Shown here: positions 36,241-47,261 of the stretch, in pieces
Layout: each line of letters opens with the position of its first letter
Numbering within the stretch: position 1 is the stretch's first letter
DNA from: Phoronis australis
Lineage: Eukaryota; Phoronida; Phoronidae
Direction of reading: 5' to 3'
Length of the DNA stretch: 64,000 nucleotides
NCBI GenBank assembly: GCA_002633005.1
Contig: NMRA01000395.1
Span: 228,994-292,993, forward strand
Position numbers and translations under genes: made by a program
Notes under the pieces: generated by a model
Database searches by the model: none
The model's input: the letters and a program-made list of their open reading frames with translations, nothing else
Told to the model about the DNA's origin: nothing

Positions 36241-36275
36241 GTATAGTGAGTCGTGTTATTTTATCACCCTTTCAG

Positions 36276-36542
36276 TGCTGGGTCAAGTGCAGACTGTAAC
36301 TGTGTCTGATCCTACGACCACAAGTGTGACCGTGACATGGAGTAAGGCTGCTGGATTCAAAGATCACTACATCCTCACGTGTTTCAGTTCAGGCTCTGAA
36401 ACACACACTGCCACATTACCAAACAATGCAACATTTGCGCAGTGCACAAGCCTGACACCTGGTGCCATATATAACATTACTGTTACTACTAAGAAACATG
36501 GCTACGATAATGTAGTGTCTGATGTTACCGAGGAATCACTTT
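36276..36542 (+). CDS. exon: FN3 domain 6 (cysteine type)
   Basis: The acceptor is TTATCACCCTTTCAG and the donor is GTAAGT; 89 codons, phase 1. Motifs: VTVTWSKAAGFKDHYILTC, FAQCTSLTPGAIYNITVTT, KKHGYDNV. Both cysteines are present; Tyr replaces Trp in the Lys-x-Gly-Trp motif. It is the last domain of this type. Confidence 0.87.
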
Positions 36543-36689
36543 GTAAGTAAAGTCTTTGACCCTGGGTGTTTTGAAGGGGAGAGCTGTAAAAGTTTAATTT
36601 CAGGCGACTGTGATGGTTAATCCTTACATATTTATTTTTTTCACTACACTGAGGTTGTTGTATGTTTTGTTGTATGTTATTTGTTATTC

Positions 36690-38130
36690 AGCCACATGTA
36701 CGTAGTGGGTGCATAGTGACTGTGCACCTGTTGTACACCCTCATACAGAAGCATCATGAAAGTTGGCATTTGTTAAGCTGACCACAGATGGCGGTGACTT
36801 GTAGACTAATCAAACTGCGGTTGTGCTTTCTGTTGACTTTTGGTTTTTTATGCATGCCTCTGTATCTGCCCAGATCCTTGGCCTTGATAGATTTTGCGAA
36901 ATTTGGCAAATCTGTTCCTGTTAGATGATAATGAAAGACAGCTTCAAAATTTTGGGCAGATTATCTACATCTCCAGGTGGCCACTTTCATTAGGTTTTGA
37001 GTTTTTGCAGTCCTTCTCTCTCTATTGGGGAAACCACCTGAAGGATAATTTGGTAGAGTAATTTTGTATGGAGCAGAGAACAAGCAACATTGATTTTCAA
37101 ACAGGTCAGAATATTGTGCTGCCCCTAGTGGTCACTCTTCTGTTGTCTGTAGTGTACCTCAATATCTGCTAAGTAAGGTCCTTGATGGATCGTCCAGAAA
37201 TTTGGTTTATATGTCCCTATGAGGGTCAGTTCATCTGACGCTGATTTCAGGATGAGTCTGAATAGTGCCAATTTAGGTTTAATGTTATTCTTTAAATAAT
37301 AAATCTTCATAAAATTTGTTTGATAACTGTGGAAAGAAAGATGACTGTGCCTGCCAGTTTTAGAAAGATTTAACCTCCTCTCCATCCCCTAGCAGCCATT
37401 TTTATGATGTTTTTGGCATGTGCCTCCCAAACCACTTGAAGATTCATTAAAGTTTTTAGGTAGGTTTTGTCTGGAGTTGAGGAGACTGCCATGTTGCCCA
37501 CATTAATTTTCGGACAGATTGTTGTGGCTTTCTTTGCAAGAAATTTTGGTTTACTTTGTTTGACTTATGCTTTAATATCTGTCAAAGTATTTGGTGGATC
37601 TTCATGAAAGTTGGCGTATGTGATCGTATTGAGGTTTTTTCCAGCTGTGGTTGGTTTTTGGGACAGTTCATATGTCTTTGGCTCATGATAGTGTTGGTTT
37701 TTTATGCCTGTGTCGATACCTCTTTAATGGGTCTTCACGAAGAGACAGCATGGCAGATATGGTTACTGTTGTGCTTCCTTGTAACAATGCAGGTTTCTGA
37801 AAGTTAGCATTTTTCTCATTAATAATCTACTGAAATTCTGTGTTGTTTTCAAGTTTTCAAGAACTTTGATGTATGTGTTTGTATTGGGAAAAGTCTGGTT
37901 GGTGTTGATTTTTGGACTGTTGTGCCCCCTAGTGGCAAATTGACGTTGCATCTGCCTTAATACCTACCAATTGAAAGTTCTTTCAATTGATGAATCTTCA
38001 TGAAATGAGATCTATGTGTTCCTAATGAGAGGACCACAACTTGTGTTGATTTTTAAATGAATTCTGCTATCGCCAATCATTTCTTATATCTTTGCCATTT
38101 GCCATGCTTTTATTACCCTTCCCATTTGAG
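36690..38130 (+). repeat. very diverged copy of the CCTAGTGGC repeat family
   Basis: Phrases such as CCCCTAGTGGTCAC (about 37.12 kb) and GTGCCCCCTAGTGGCA (37922-37937) and repeated GATCTTCATGAAAGTTGGC-like words show the family pattern. Head and tail are not recognisable. It is much older than the other copies. Confidence 0.55.
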
Positions 38131-38178
38131 TACAAAATCATACTTTGAATAAACGTTTGTTTCAATGTCATATTTCAG

Positions 38179-38217
38179 CTACTGACAAAACCGGATATAC
38201 TCAAACATTACTATTAG
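38179..38217 (+). CDS. possible 13-codon mini-exon
   Basis: The acceptor is TGTCATATTTCAG. The 39 bases would give TDKTGYTQTLLL in phase 1 at both ends, joining FN3-6 to FN3-7 without a stop. The donor GTAGTA is weak. It fits the phase pattern but nothing else supports it, so FN3-6 may splice straight to FN3-7. Confidence 0.35.
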   Translation, partial: LLTKPDILKHYY

Positions 38218-38260
38218 GTAGTAGTTGCAGTTTTGACTTCTAGTATTCTTGTCTCCATTT

Positions 38261-40880
38261 TTATGCGCCCACATATTTATGTACGGACGCGTTATGCCAT
38301 CATCTCTGTCCGGCGTCCGTTCAGCGTCCGTCCGGCGTCCGCTGCTCTATCTCCAAAACCTTTGACATTAATGTTCATGAAATTTTGCATATGATATGAT
38401 GTTGACACCAGACAACAACTAGTTTCGGACGGATCTAACTACTGGTGTGGCCCCTAGTGGTAATTTTAGTTTTTTTTACATTTACCTCTGTATCTCCAAA
38501 GTTCTTCAATGGATTTTCATGAAATTTGGAATATAGGTATCTATTGGTGAGATGACGCTATCCTCCCATTTCCAAATAGAATCGGGATATTTTGTTTCAA
38601 ATGGTGGCCATTTTTATTGTTTTCGAGTCTGTTTTTTCGCGTCCATCCCTTTATCAACCAAACCGTTCTCAGGATGATTTTGAAAATTGGCGATGTTCTC
38701 AGTGTGAAGGGTACGATTGTTGATGACAGCATTGAGTACTATAGCGCCTTCTAGTGGTAGCTTTGTTATGCGGCCACATATTTATATGTGGATGCATTAT
38801 TTCGTCATCTCTGTCCGTCCGTCTAGTGTCCGTCCGGCATCCGCTGCTCTATCTCGAAAACCAATTGACATATGTTCATTAAATTTTGCATATGTTCCTT
38901 TCATGGATGCGACGGCATGAGCAAACATTCAGACGGATACGACTACCTGTGTGCCCCCTAGTGGCAATTTTAATTTTTTACGTTTACCTCTGTGTCTTCA
39001 AAGGTCCTCAACATATTTTCATAAAATTTATTACATAGGCATCTATTAGTCAGACAATGGTATCCTCCTGTTTTCAGATGGATTCGACGTAGTTTGCTCT
39101 ACCTAGTGGCAATTTTTTACTGTTTTCGAGTCTGTTTTTTAGCGTCCACCCCTTTATCAACCAAACCGCTCTAAGCATAATTGGCATGTAGGTATGTTCT
39201 TACTATGAAGAAGACGGTTGACGTTGATTTTCCTACGACTTTGAATACTGTGGCGCCTCCTAGTGCCAGTTTTGTTTGTTTGCGCCTATGGCTATATGTC
39301 CTAAACTGTTTGCAGGATCTTCACTAATTTAGTTGGTGCATTTATATGATGTTGACAACGGACGACGATGACTTTCAAACAGATCTGACTACTGGTGTGC
39401 CACCTAGTGTCAATTTTATTTTTTTATGTTTAATTCAGTCTGTATTTCTAAAGGTCCATAAGGTATTTTCTTAAATTTGACATACAGACTTTTGTTAGTG
39501 AGGTGATGCTATCGTTTTGTTTTCAGATGGATTCGTTCTAGTTTGCGCCACATAGTGGCCATCATTACTGTTTTCGAGTCTGTTTTTTGGCGTCCACCCC
39601 TCTATCAACCAAACCACTTTCAGGATAATTGTGAAAATTGGCATGTATGTTTTTACTGTGAAGTGGATGGCTGACGACTACTGTGGCGTCTCCTAGTGGC
39701 AGTCTCATTTTTTGCACCTGTGATTGTATCTCTTAAACCATTTGCAGGATCTTTACTAAATTTTTTTACTGTGTTTATATGATGTTGACAATGTACGGCG
39801 ACTTCCGGATGGATCTGACTTCTAGTGTGCCATCTGGTGGCAATTTTAGTTTTACGTTAAATTTACCTTAGTATCTTCAAAAGTTCTCAACGGATTTTCA
39901 TAAAGTTTTGAATATGGGCATCTATTGGTGAGATGACGCTATCCTCCCATTTTCGGATGGAATCAAGGACTGGTATTTTGCATTGCCTAGTGGCCATTAT
40001 TGCTGTTTTCGAGTCTGTTTTTTGGCGTCTACCCTCCTATCAACCAAATCATTCTAAGGATGGTTTTGAAAATTGTCGTATATGTTCTCAGTGTGAAAAG
40101 GGTGGTTGACAATGACGACTTTGAATAATGTTGCGCCTCCTATTGGTAGTTTTGTTTTGTTATATGCCCATAGCTGTATCTCCTAAGCCCACTCACTACA
40201 AGATCTTTATTAAATTTAGTAATTGTATTGATATGAAGCTAACAACAGACAATGACGACTTTCAGGCGGATCCAATGAACACTCAGTGCCCCTAGTGGCA
40301 ATTTCTTTTTATTCTGTTTTCTGAAGTTCCGTGACGGAGTTCTATGAAATTTGGTGAATAGCTTCCTATTAAGGAAGCAATGACTTTTTTCGTTTTCGGA
40401 TGGATTGTACAGTTTTGCACCATCTAGTGGCTATTTTTATGACACAAATAAACAACCCTAAAAGCACACAATTTTCGATGCATTTGTGGGCGCATTTCAA
40501 AGCTCTTCGTTGCTCTTGTTTTGTTTTGTTTTTGCGCCTATAGCTGTGTCTCTGAAGCCCACTGCGGGATCTTTGTTAGCTTTAGTAAGTGTATTTATAT
40601 GAACTAACAACAGACAATGACATTCAGACAAATCCAATGAACGTTTTCGAATGGATTCGATGTAGTTTGCACCACTTAGAGGCCATTTTTACTGTTTTCG
40701 AGTCTGATTTTTGCAGTCCGTCCCTCTTTTAACCAAACCGCTCTAAGGATGATTGTGAAAATTGGCATGTATGTTTTTACTCTGAAAAAGATGAATGACA
40801 AAGATTTTCCAACGACTTTGACTACTGTGGCGCCTCCTAGTGGCAGCTTTTTGTACCCTTGGCTGTATCTGATTTTCAGA
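38261..40880 (+). repeat. dispersed CCTAGTGGC repeat, at least two stacked copies
   Basis: Heads with the ..CACATATTTAT.. palindrome occur at about 38.27 and 38.77 kb, so a second copy lies directly after a short first one. Conserved tail words are near 40.49 kb, and a further partial stretch continues to about 40.88 kb. Motif cores are frequent throughout. Confidence 0.85.
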
Positions 40881-41559
40881 GTGCAAAAGCACTCTACCGT
40901 TTCCCAGATTAACATAAATAAATTTTCTCCACCTTGTGCTGTTTTCATCATGAAAACAAAGGTTCAGTTTGGTCAGCGTGTCGATTCTGCGGCAGTAAAA
41001 AACACCGGCGCCGTGCGCTCCTACCAATTCAGTAGATGTCGCCCCTCACACGATTCTTCTAGACAATAGATCACCATGGTTGGTCATGCACAAAGGAATT
41101 TGTGGACTAGCCCGAAGCGAAGAAAAAGGGGGGTAGGTGGAAGACTGATCCATATGCTTACAGCAAGTGAAATTGGTAATCTACGAACAGGGGCTGCCTT
41201 TTGGGTGGTTAAAATCGAAATTTTTGAAAAATCTTGATTTGTTGCTTACTGCACAGAGGACTGTGTTTACCCTCACGGATCTACACTGACGTTGGACTTC
41301 AAGCATTTCAGTTAATAGATAGGTCGAGGTATTGAAGTAACGGACTTCCAACGGCCTGTAGTGCACGATACAGTGGCGTCGTGATCCCGAGTTTGATTGG
41401 CTTTTTACGTACCTCGGTGGCTGTTCGTCATTTCTTGGGTTCAGCAGAGCAAGTTTCTTGAGAGACAAGACAGATCAAGCAACATTCCGCTTGTTCGCGG
41501 TGTATTTTTAAGGGAACCACTTGATTTTGTGAGGATTCGCTTCCCGCTTGTAGTAATAG
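40881..41559 (+). other. intron sequence, not recognised
   Basis: Unique-looking sequence of higher GC than the surroundings between two repeat blocks; no supported feature. Confidence 0.35.
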
Positions 41560-41648
41560 CTGAGATTACCCGACCCGGGAATCGAACCAGCGACCCCCAT
41601 AAAACCGGCAAACGTGCTAACCATTCAGCTAATAGGCAATTGCCCGTT
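41560..41648 (-). repeat. tRNA-derived SINE-like fragment
   Basis: On the minus strand, TTAGCTGAATGGTTAGCAC resembles a pol III A box, and GGTTCGATTCCC, about 30 bases later, is an excellent B box. The expected T-stem and acceptor stem are only partly pairable, so this is a tRNA-derived SINE head or decayed tRNA rather than a working tRNA gene. Confidence 0.5.
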
Positions 41649-41748
41649 AGCAAGTAGCTAACAGAGGCTCATATGATTCACCGGAAGCACATCTACAACA
41701 TGCTGGACACCTAAGCAACCAAACACGTGCTAATGATTGACAGCCTCC

Positions 41749-41888
41749 CGTTCAGTAACGCTAGGACCTCGCTAAAAAGCAAGACTTCGCGAGATTACGT
41801 GAAATATTGCCGTGTATTTCAAATGAGAACACGTGACTTTGTCTAGATTTTAGCTAGGTCTTAGCTTAGGTCCTAGCGTTACTGAACG
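41749..41888. mobile_element. 140-bp MITE with perfect 21-base terminal inverted repeats
   Basis: The ends CGTTCAGTAACGCTAGGACC(T) are exact reverse complements of each other. It has no coding capacity. A target-site duplication is not evident. Outside it, a direct repeat with CACGTGCTAATGATTGACAG occurs on both sides (41723-41742 and about 41945-41964), so the element sits within a local duplication. Confidence 0.85.
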
Positions 41889-41964
41889 CACGCCAGGTCT
41901 TCTTACTGAATACTTTGCCTGGAACTTATAGTTTGGCAACCAAGCACGTGCTAATGATTGACAG

Positions 41965-42899
41965 ATTTTCTAACTGAATGTGACAGGACGTTCGTAACTT
42001 TACACTTATTGTTATTCTTATTTAGTTGCAAATGTTCAGTTATTCTTATGCTAATGTCTTTGTTGCGTCTCAGTGCGCCTTTGTTACGTGGGCATGTGGG
42101 CGCGACTGTGTGTGTCGGGCACTTTGCTAGCGACAGGCTTAGGAGAAGGGTGTTTCCTTCCTTTGCCTACATGAAATTGATCGTTATCATGTGTAACTGA
42201 ACTGATCCTATGCCTGATGAGGTGAAATACACATTTTTGATGCTCAATGGAGACTTGCTCTGTTACATGAATACTTTGAACTTAATTTGAACAATGTAAC
42301 ATTTTATATACATTGTATATTTCTTTTTTTAGTTCAAAGCCAAAACCGCTCTTGTTCAAAGTCTGTGCTCAACAATTGGTGATATTACTATTATGCATAG
42401 GGGTACTCGGTGGGCTGCCAAAATAATGAAGCAAACACATGTGTAAAAACCAGGCAAATCAAAAGTTCAAAGAATAAGTTTTCGACCACGTGGATGTGCA
42501 CAGAATGTTTGACTTGAGCTTAATGACAAGTTGATTTTGGTTGGGCGCTTCCGTTTTGGTGTCGGGTGAGGAAGAATGCAGTTTCTAATTAAACTACTTT
42601 TATGTCAGATTTTATCTGGTCAGTCTTTTACCCACATTGGCGCCGTAGCTGTAGCCTCTACTTTGCATGTAGCTTTGCACCAAGGCAACGTCTTGTGTTC
42701 CTGGGAATTCATCTACGTCAAAAGTTTCTAAGTAGGAATTCATTTTCTAAAAACGATACTAGCCCTAATAGATGGTGATACCAACACACGAAACAATGAT
42801 TTTTATTGACATTGGCAGCAAGTGACGCAAACGGCTGGGCGACTGAACTTCGGGCTGGGCGCTAGATTTTCTGGCTCACTCGCCCAGCTGGCAAGCGGG
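41965..42899 (+). other. intron sequence, not recognised
   Basis: No exon, array or transposon border is recognised. Confidence 0.35.
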
Positions 42900-43484
42900 G
42901 TTGTGATTTTGTTTTGTTTTGTTTTGTTTTGTTTTGTTTTGTTTTGTTTTGCGCCCATAGCTGCTATATTTCCTAAACCGACTGCAGGATCTTTACTAAA
43001 TTTAGTAAGTGTATTTATAGGAAACTTAGACGATGACTTGCAGGTGGCCGTTGTGACCCCTAGAGGCAATTTCTTTTTTTTCTGTTTTCCTTTCAATTGT
43101 TTCTCTGAAGTTCTGTGTTAAATTTTTATGAAATTTGGTAAGTAACTTTCTATTTAGGAAGTGACGGCATGTTCCGTTTTCAGTTGGATTGGACGTTTTG
43201 TGCCATCTAGTGGCCATTTTTATTTTACAAATATACAACTCTTGAAGTACACCATTTGCGCTGCATTCGTGGGTGCATCTCAATGCTCTGCATTGCTCTT
43301 GTTATGAAATTTGGCAGTTAGCTTTCTTTTAAAGAAGCGATGGCATGTTCCCATTTTTTGGGATAGATTCAACATTTTTGTGCCATCTAGTGACCATTTT
43401 TATGATACAAATAAACAACCCTGAAAGCACAACGTTTGCGGTGCATTTGTGGGTGCGTTTCAATACTCCGCCTTGCTCTTGCCT
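42900..43484 (+). repeat. dispersed CCTAGTGGC repeat, 3' parts of two copies
   Basis: It opens with a (TTTTG)n tract followed by GCGCCCATAGCTG. Two tails occur, at about 43.27-43.30 and 43.45-43.48 kb, the first ending TCAATGCTCTGCATTG then CTCTTG. The second is a partial copy added behind the first. Confidence 0.8.
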
Positions 43485-43604
43485 ATAAATATTTAAAATA
43501 AAATGAACTCTAGTTTTTTTAATGAAATGTGAAGTGTTGAAACTTAGTGTTTAATGTTAGTAACATTTTTGTAATGAGATGTCTTTATTTTTCGCTGAAT
43601 GTAG

Positions 43605-43895
43605 ACCCAGCCCGACCAGGAAACTTGAATCTAGCAGCCAATGGTAATCAGCCTAACTCACTGGAAATAACATGGCTCAACTCTAACGGTGTAGTCATCG
43701 AGTACAATGTAACTGTAGATGACATTGGTTCAGGCATTATCGACAAGGTTAATGACTCCAGTTCATCAAACTCCAGCCATGTGTTGATTAGAGGCCTTAC
43801 TCCAGGCACACAGTACGGTGTTACGGTAATTGCTATTGGCAACAAGGGAAAGAGAAGTGAAGCATCTACCAACAACTTCACTACCCAGGAAATAT
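43605..43895 (+). CDS. exon: FN3 domain 7 (classical type)
   Basis: The acceptor is TTTTTCGCTGAATGTAG and the donor is GTAAGT; 97 codons, phase 1. It starts PARPGNLNL, a typical FN3 A-strand, then LEITWLNSNGVVIEYNVTV and LIRGLTPGTQYGVTVIA. The cysteine pair and the Lys-x-Gly-Trp motif of earlier domains are absent. Confidence 0.87.
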
Positions 43896-44325
43896 GTAAG
43901 TGAGCGACACAGCAACCTTGTCACCAAAGTGACTGGATATTGACTGAAGTACTTGAAATGCAAAACATCCCCTCCATGTGTTTTTAGTCTGATATGTTCA
44001 AATATGTCTTGATTACAGATGAAATGTTATGCTCTGGCTTTGCCCTGAAGATGTGCCATCAAAACTTGTTTGATTTTGCATTGGTCAATGTTCTTGGAAT
44101 CTACAAATAGTTTCATACTGAAAACTAAACTTACATGAAATTTATGAAATCTTTATTACAGTTGGCAATATTTATGCATAATCACATTATTAGATAATCA
44201 GTTGCAATTTTTGTTGCTGAATACTGGTCAAGACGATGGGTAAAATTAATGTCAGTCAAATGATGAATGTCAGTCAAATATTTATTTTAATAATGTCTTG
44301 TCAAATGATTCATGTCCGTCAAATC

Positions 44326-44757
44326 AGTCAAATGATTTATGCTCATTAAACTATTGATGTCCGTCAAACGATTGATGTCCGTCAAACAGTTGATGTCCGT
44401 CATACGATTGATGTCAGCCAAGTGATTGATGTCCATCAAACAATTGATTTCCGCCAAACGATCGATGTCTGTCAAACCATTGATGTCCGTCTAACGATTG
44501 ATGTCCATCAAATGATTGATGTCTGTCAAACGATTGATGTTCGTCAAGCGATTGATGTCCGTCAAACGATAGATGTCTGTCAAGCGATTGATGCCAGCCA
44601 AAAGATTGATGTCCATCAAACGATTGATGTCCGTCAAGCGATTGATGTCATCCAAATGATTGATGTCCATCAAACGATTGATGTCCGTCAAGCGATTGAT
44701 GTCATCCAAATGATTGTTATCAGCCAAATGATTGATGTTAGTGGAATGATTGATTCA
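44326..44757. repeat. 18-bp minisatellite, about 24 copies
   Basis: The unit is ATTGATGTCCGTCAAACG with frequent variants (CATC, GCC, CTG). Copies are more diverged than those of the other arrays, so it is older. Open frames on both strands are by-products of the 18-base period. Confidence 0.9.
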
Positions 44758-44988
44758 GTCATATGATGTCAAACCTTGTATGTAGTGTTATATCGAAATC
44801 TCATCATGAGTTTTATTATACTGAAGACAAGAATGGTTCTCAATCTCAGTGGAGTCCTGGCAGTGATTGATAGATTAAGCATATAATCTGTCATGGCAAT
44901 ATTATTAATAATAATTACAGGATAAAAAAGTCTCATACAGGATTACATTATCTTATTAATTTATATTTTCATAATTGTTTATTTGTAG

Positions 44989-45198
44989 CTCCTGGGCCTC
45001 CCAGTGCTCCAACCTTTAAAAATATCATGAACACCTCAGTGGAAGTGTCCTGGAATAAACCATCAGCTCCTAATGGCGTGATAACAGGGTACCAGATTCT
45101 GTATAGACGGTATTCCTTTGAACCTGTATCAACTCCAGGACCTGTTATTAGTGTCAATACTACAACAACGAGTCAGACTGTGGACAGACTGTATCCAG
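44989..45198 (+). CDS. exon: FN3 domain 8, N-terminal half
   Basis: The acceptor is GTTTATTTGTAG and the donor is GTAATA; 70 codons, phase 1. Motifs: PGPPSAPTFKNI, VEVSWNKPSAPNGVITGYQI, ending at TVDRLYP. The rest of the domain is on the next exon, and the split base completes Gly. Confidence 0.87.
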
Positions 45199-45552
45199 GT
45201 AATAACTGTGTACCTGGAGATGGAACTCACCCTAATTAGGAATATGATAATTCTTTGACATAATGCACTATGGCCCAGTGACCCAGACTTTGTGAGTGCA
45301 CCCTATATCTTAATATAGGCCTTTTTGAAGGAATTTGCTGCAGCAAAAAGTCATCCCGATTGAAGGTTAGAAAGTGCTTGACTGATAGCTGCAGGTCTCA
45401 ATCAACCCAGGAAAGGAGGAATTCCTCAAGGGGTCAGAGTACTGACAAATGTCAATCAAGAGAATTGTTTTTAATTATTAGTTTTGGGGAAAACTCATTC
45501 CAGTGCTACATGTTTGTTTTTAAGCATCGAGGTTTCTTTTTCTGTTTTACAG

Positions 45553-45642
45553 GTAGTAAATATGAGTTTTCAATTGTGGCTTTCAATAGCAAAGGTGGCG
45601 GAAATTCATCTGTGTGGGAAGCCGTGACCACTAAAGAACATG
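45553..45642 (+). CDS. exon: FN3 domain 8, C-terminal half
   Basis: The acceptor is TCTGTTTTACAG and the donor is GTAAGA; 30 codons, phase 1. It gives SKYEFSIVAFNSKGGGNSS and then WEAVTTKEH, the F and G strands that complete domain 8. Confidence 0.87.
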
Positions 45643-45990
45643 GTAAGAGCTGTTTTTCACTAAAAGTGTACGAGTTGTGTTTTCTAGAAAATGTTTCACG
45701 AGTCCTTAGCATGGTGTCTGACACATCTAATTTGATGAAACAATTAATAAATAGAATTACTGAAAGATTGAACTATCTATTTTTGTATCCTGAGATTGGA
45801 ACAACTTGAGATCAGTTGTATGTTGTAAGTGGTGTAAATCATAAGTAATTTCTTTTCTGATTGTTATGAAGCTAATGTTAGACAATTTGTAATTGATTCT
45901 CAGTCTAGCATTGACTCACATTGTACGAATTTCAGTGGAAATATTGCCTTGAGTGTACCATCTGGTAATTGTGCCTGTTTACTACTTCAG

Positions 45991-46166
45991 TGGCTGGCGC
46001 TGTGTCTAACTTCTCTGTGCTTCGTAACACGTCCCGCAGCATGATAGTCCAGTGGGGTTATCCAACACAGCCAAACGGTGTGATAGTGCACTACCTGCTC
46101 CTGGTGAAGATTGGTAACACGTGTGTTCAGGCTCTCACCTTCAACTGTTCTGACTGTAGTGCCCAG
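45991..46166 (+). CDS. exon: FN3 domain 9, N-terminal half (ends in phase 0)
   Basis: The acceptor is TACTACTTCAG and the donor is GTGAGT. It has 58 codons after the split Val codon, ending on a codon boundary. Motifs: VSNFSVLRNTSRSMIVQWGY, TQPNGVIVHYLLLV. Four... Cys residues are limited to three (TCVQ, NCSDCS) in the last third, not in the positions of the cysteine-type domains. Confidence 0.82.
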
Positions 46167-47261
46167 GTGAGTAAATTTGTGTAGGTCTTGGTTGAAGGAT
46201 ATCTTCAGCAGCATTGCTAGTAAATGGTGCAGGCAGTCACATTTTTTCCATTTGGTTGGTACTCTCCAGTCTTCAATTTCTAATTGGGTCTAACTTGCAT
46301 TTCATGTTCTGTGTTACTCAAAATAAAATGCTGTATTAGTGTGCTGCAGGTTGAAGTAAGTGTGTGGCTTTGTGTGTGTCTTGAGAGTGTAGGCGTCGTA
46401 AGCATGTGAGTGTCCATGGGTGTTGAGAACATGGATATCAGTAAGTGTGTGGCTCTCTTAAGAGTCTTGGGAATGCAAGTTTCAGCTTTTACACCATTTT
46501 GTAAACACACTTTTAGGTTATCTCAGGTTTCAGAAACCATGTGGCTGTCTGTGTTTTTTGAGAACTTAGCTTTCAAAATGTATCAGGCTAACTATGTGTT
46601 TCATGCTGTGAACATTCCCACTAAACAAGATAACGTCACAACCCCACTGATTAGGGAAAACTGTGGGGTTTGGCCTATTGAACTAGGCCGTATTTATTCA
46701 CCTTGGCTGTGTTGCACTCAGCTCATGATCAAAGGGTTCCCGCCTAGCTCCTCTATTCATCCGAGTCATGAGCGAGGATAATTGGCTTCGCTTATGCGGA
46801 TACAATCAGCTGATTACAATCTGGCCTAGATGACTGTACTTTTTATGAAGAGCGTTTTACGTAGTTTTGAGTGTAATATTTGAAAAGAGGAGAAAAAAGA
46901 TGTTGGTACAACTTTGAATTTTTCAAATCAGCCCAGAATAAGAGATTTAGCAACACAGCAACACTCACAATTACCGTTTCATTCAGAGCGCATGTATACA
47001 AAAGATAGGACCCAAGTTATTTAGATTTTGGAACACATGCATTGCAGTTTTCAAAAAACATTTACTTTAGCTCTTACAAGCTGTAAAACGATGTTGTGCT
47101 CATTCATTGCCATCCATCAAATCGGAAATTTCCGAGATGTGATCTGCGGCATGCGCGTATGTATACAAAACACGGATCGTTATGTTCCTGAAGTACAAAC
47201 ATTAAGAAACTTTAGCATGCCGTTATTATTGACAGGGACATGATAAAACGAATTTGGATTT
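46167..47261 (+). other. first part of the 4.4-kb intron within FN3-9
   Basis: No exon or repeat recognised; a 123-codon frame at 46.4-46.8 kb has no domain features. Confidence 0.4.

Noticed and set aside
44287-44766. Open frames on both strands with ID(V)x(Q/D) or DIN repeats
   Set aside because: By-products of the 18-bp minisatellite.
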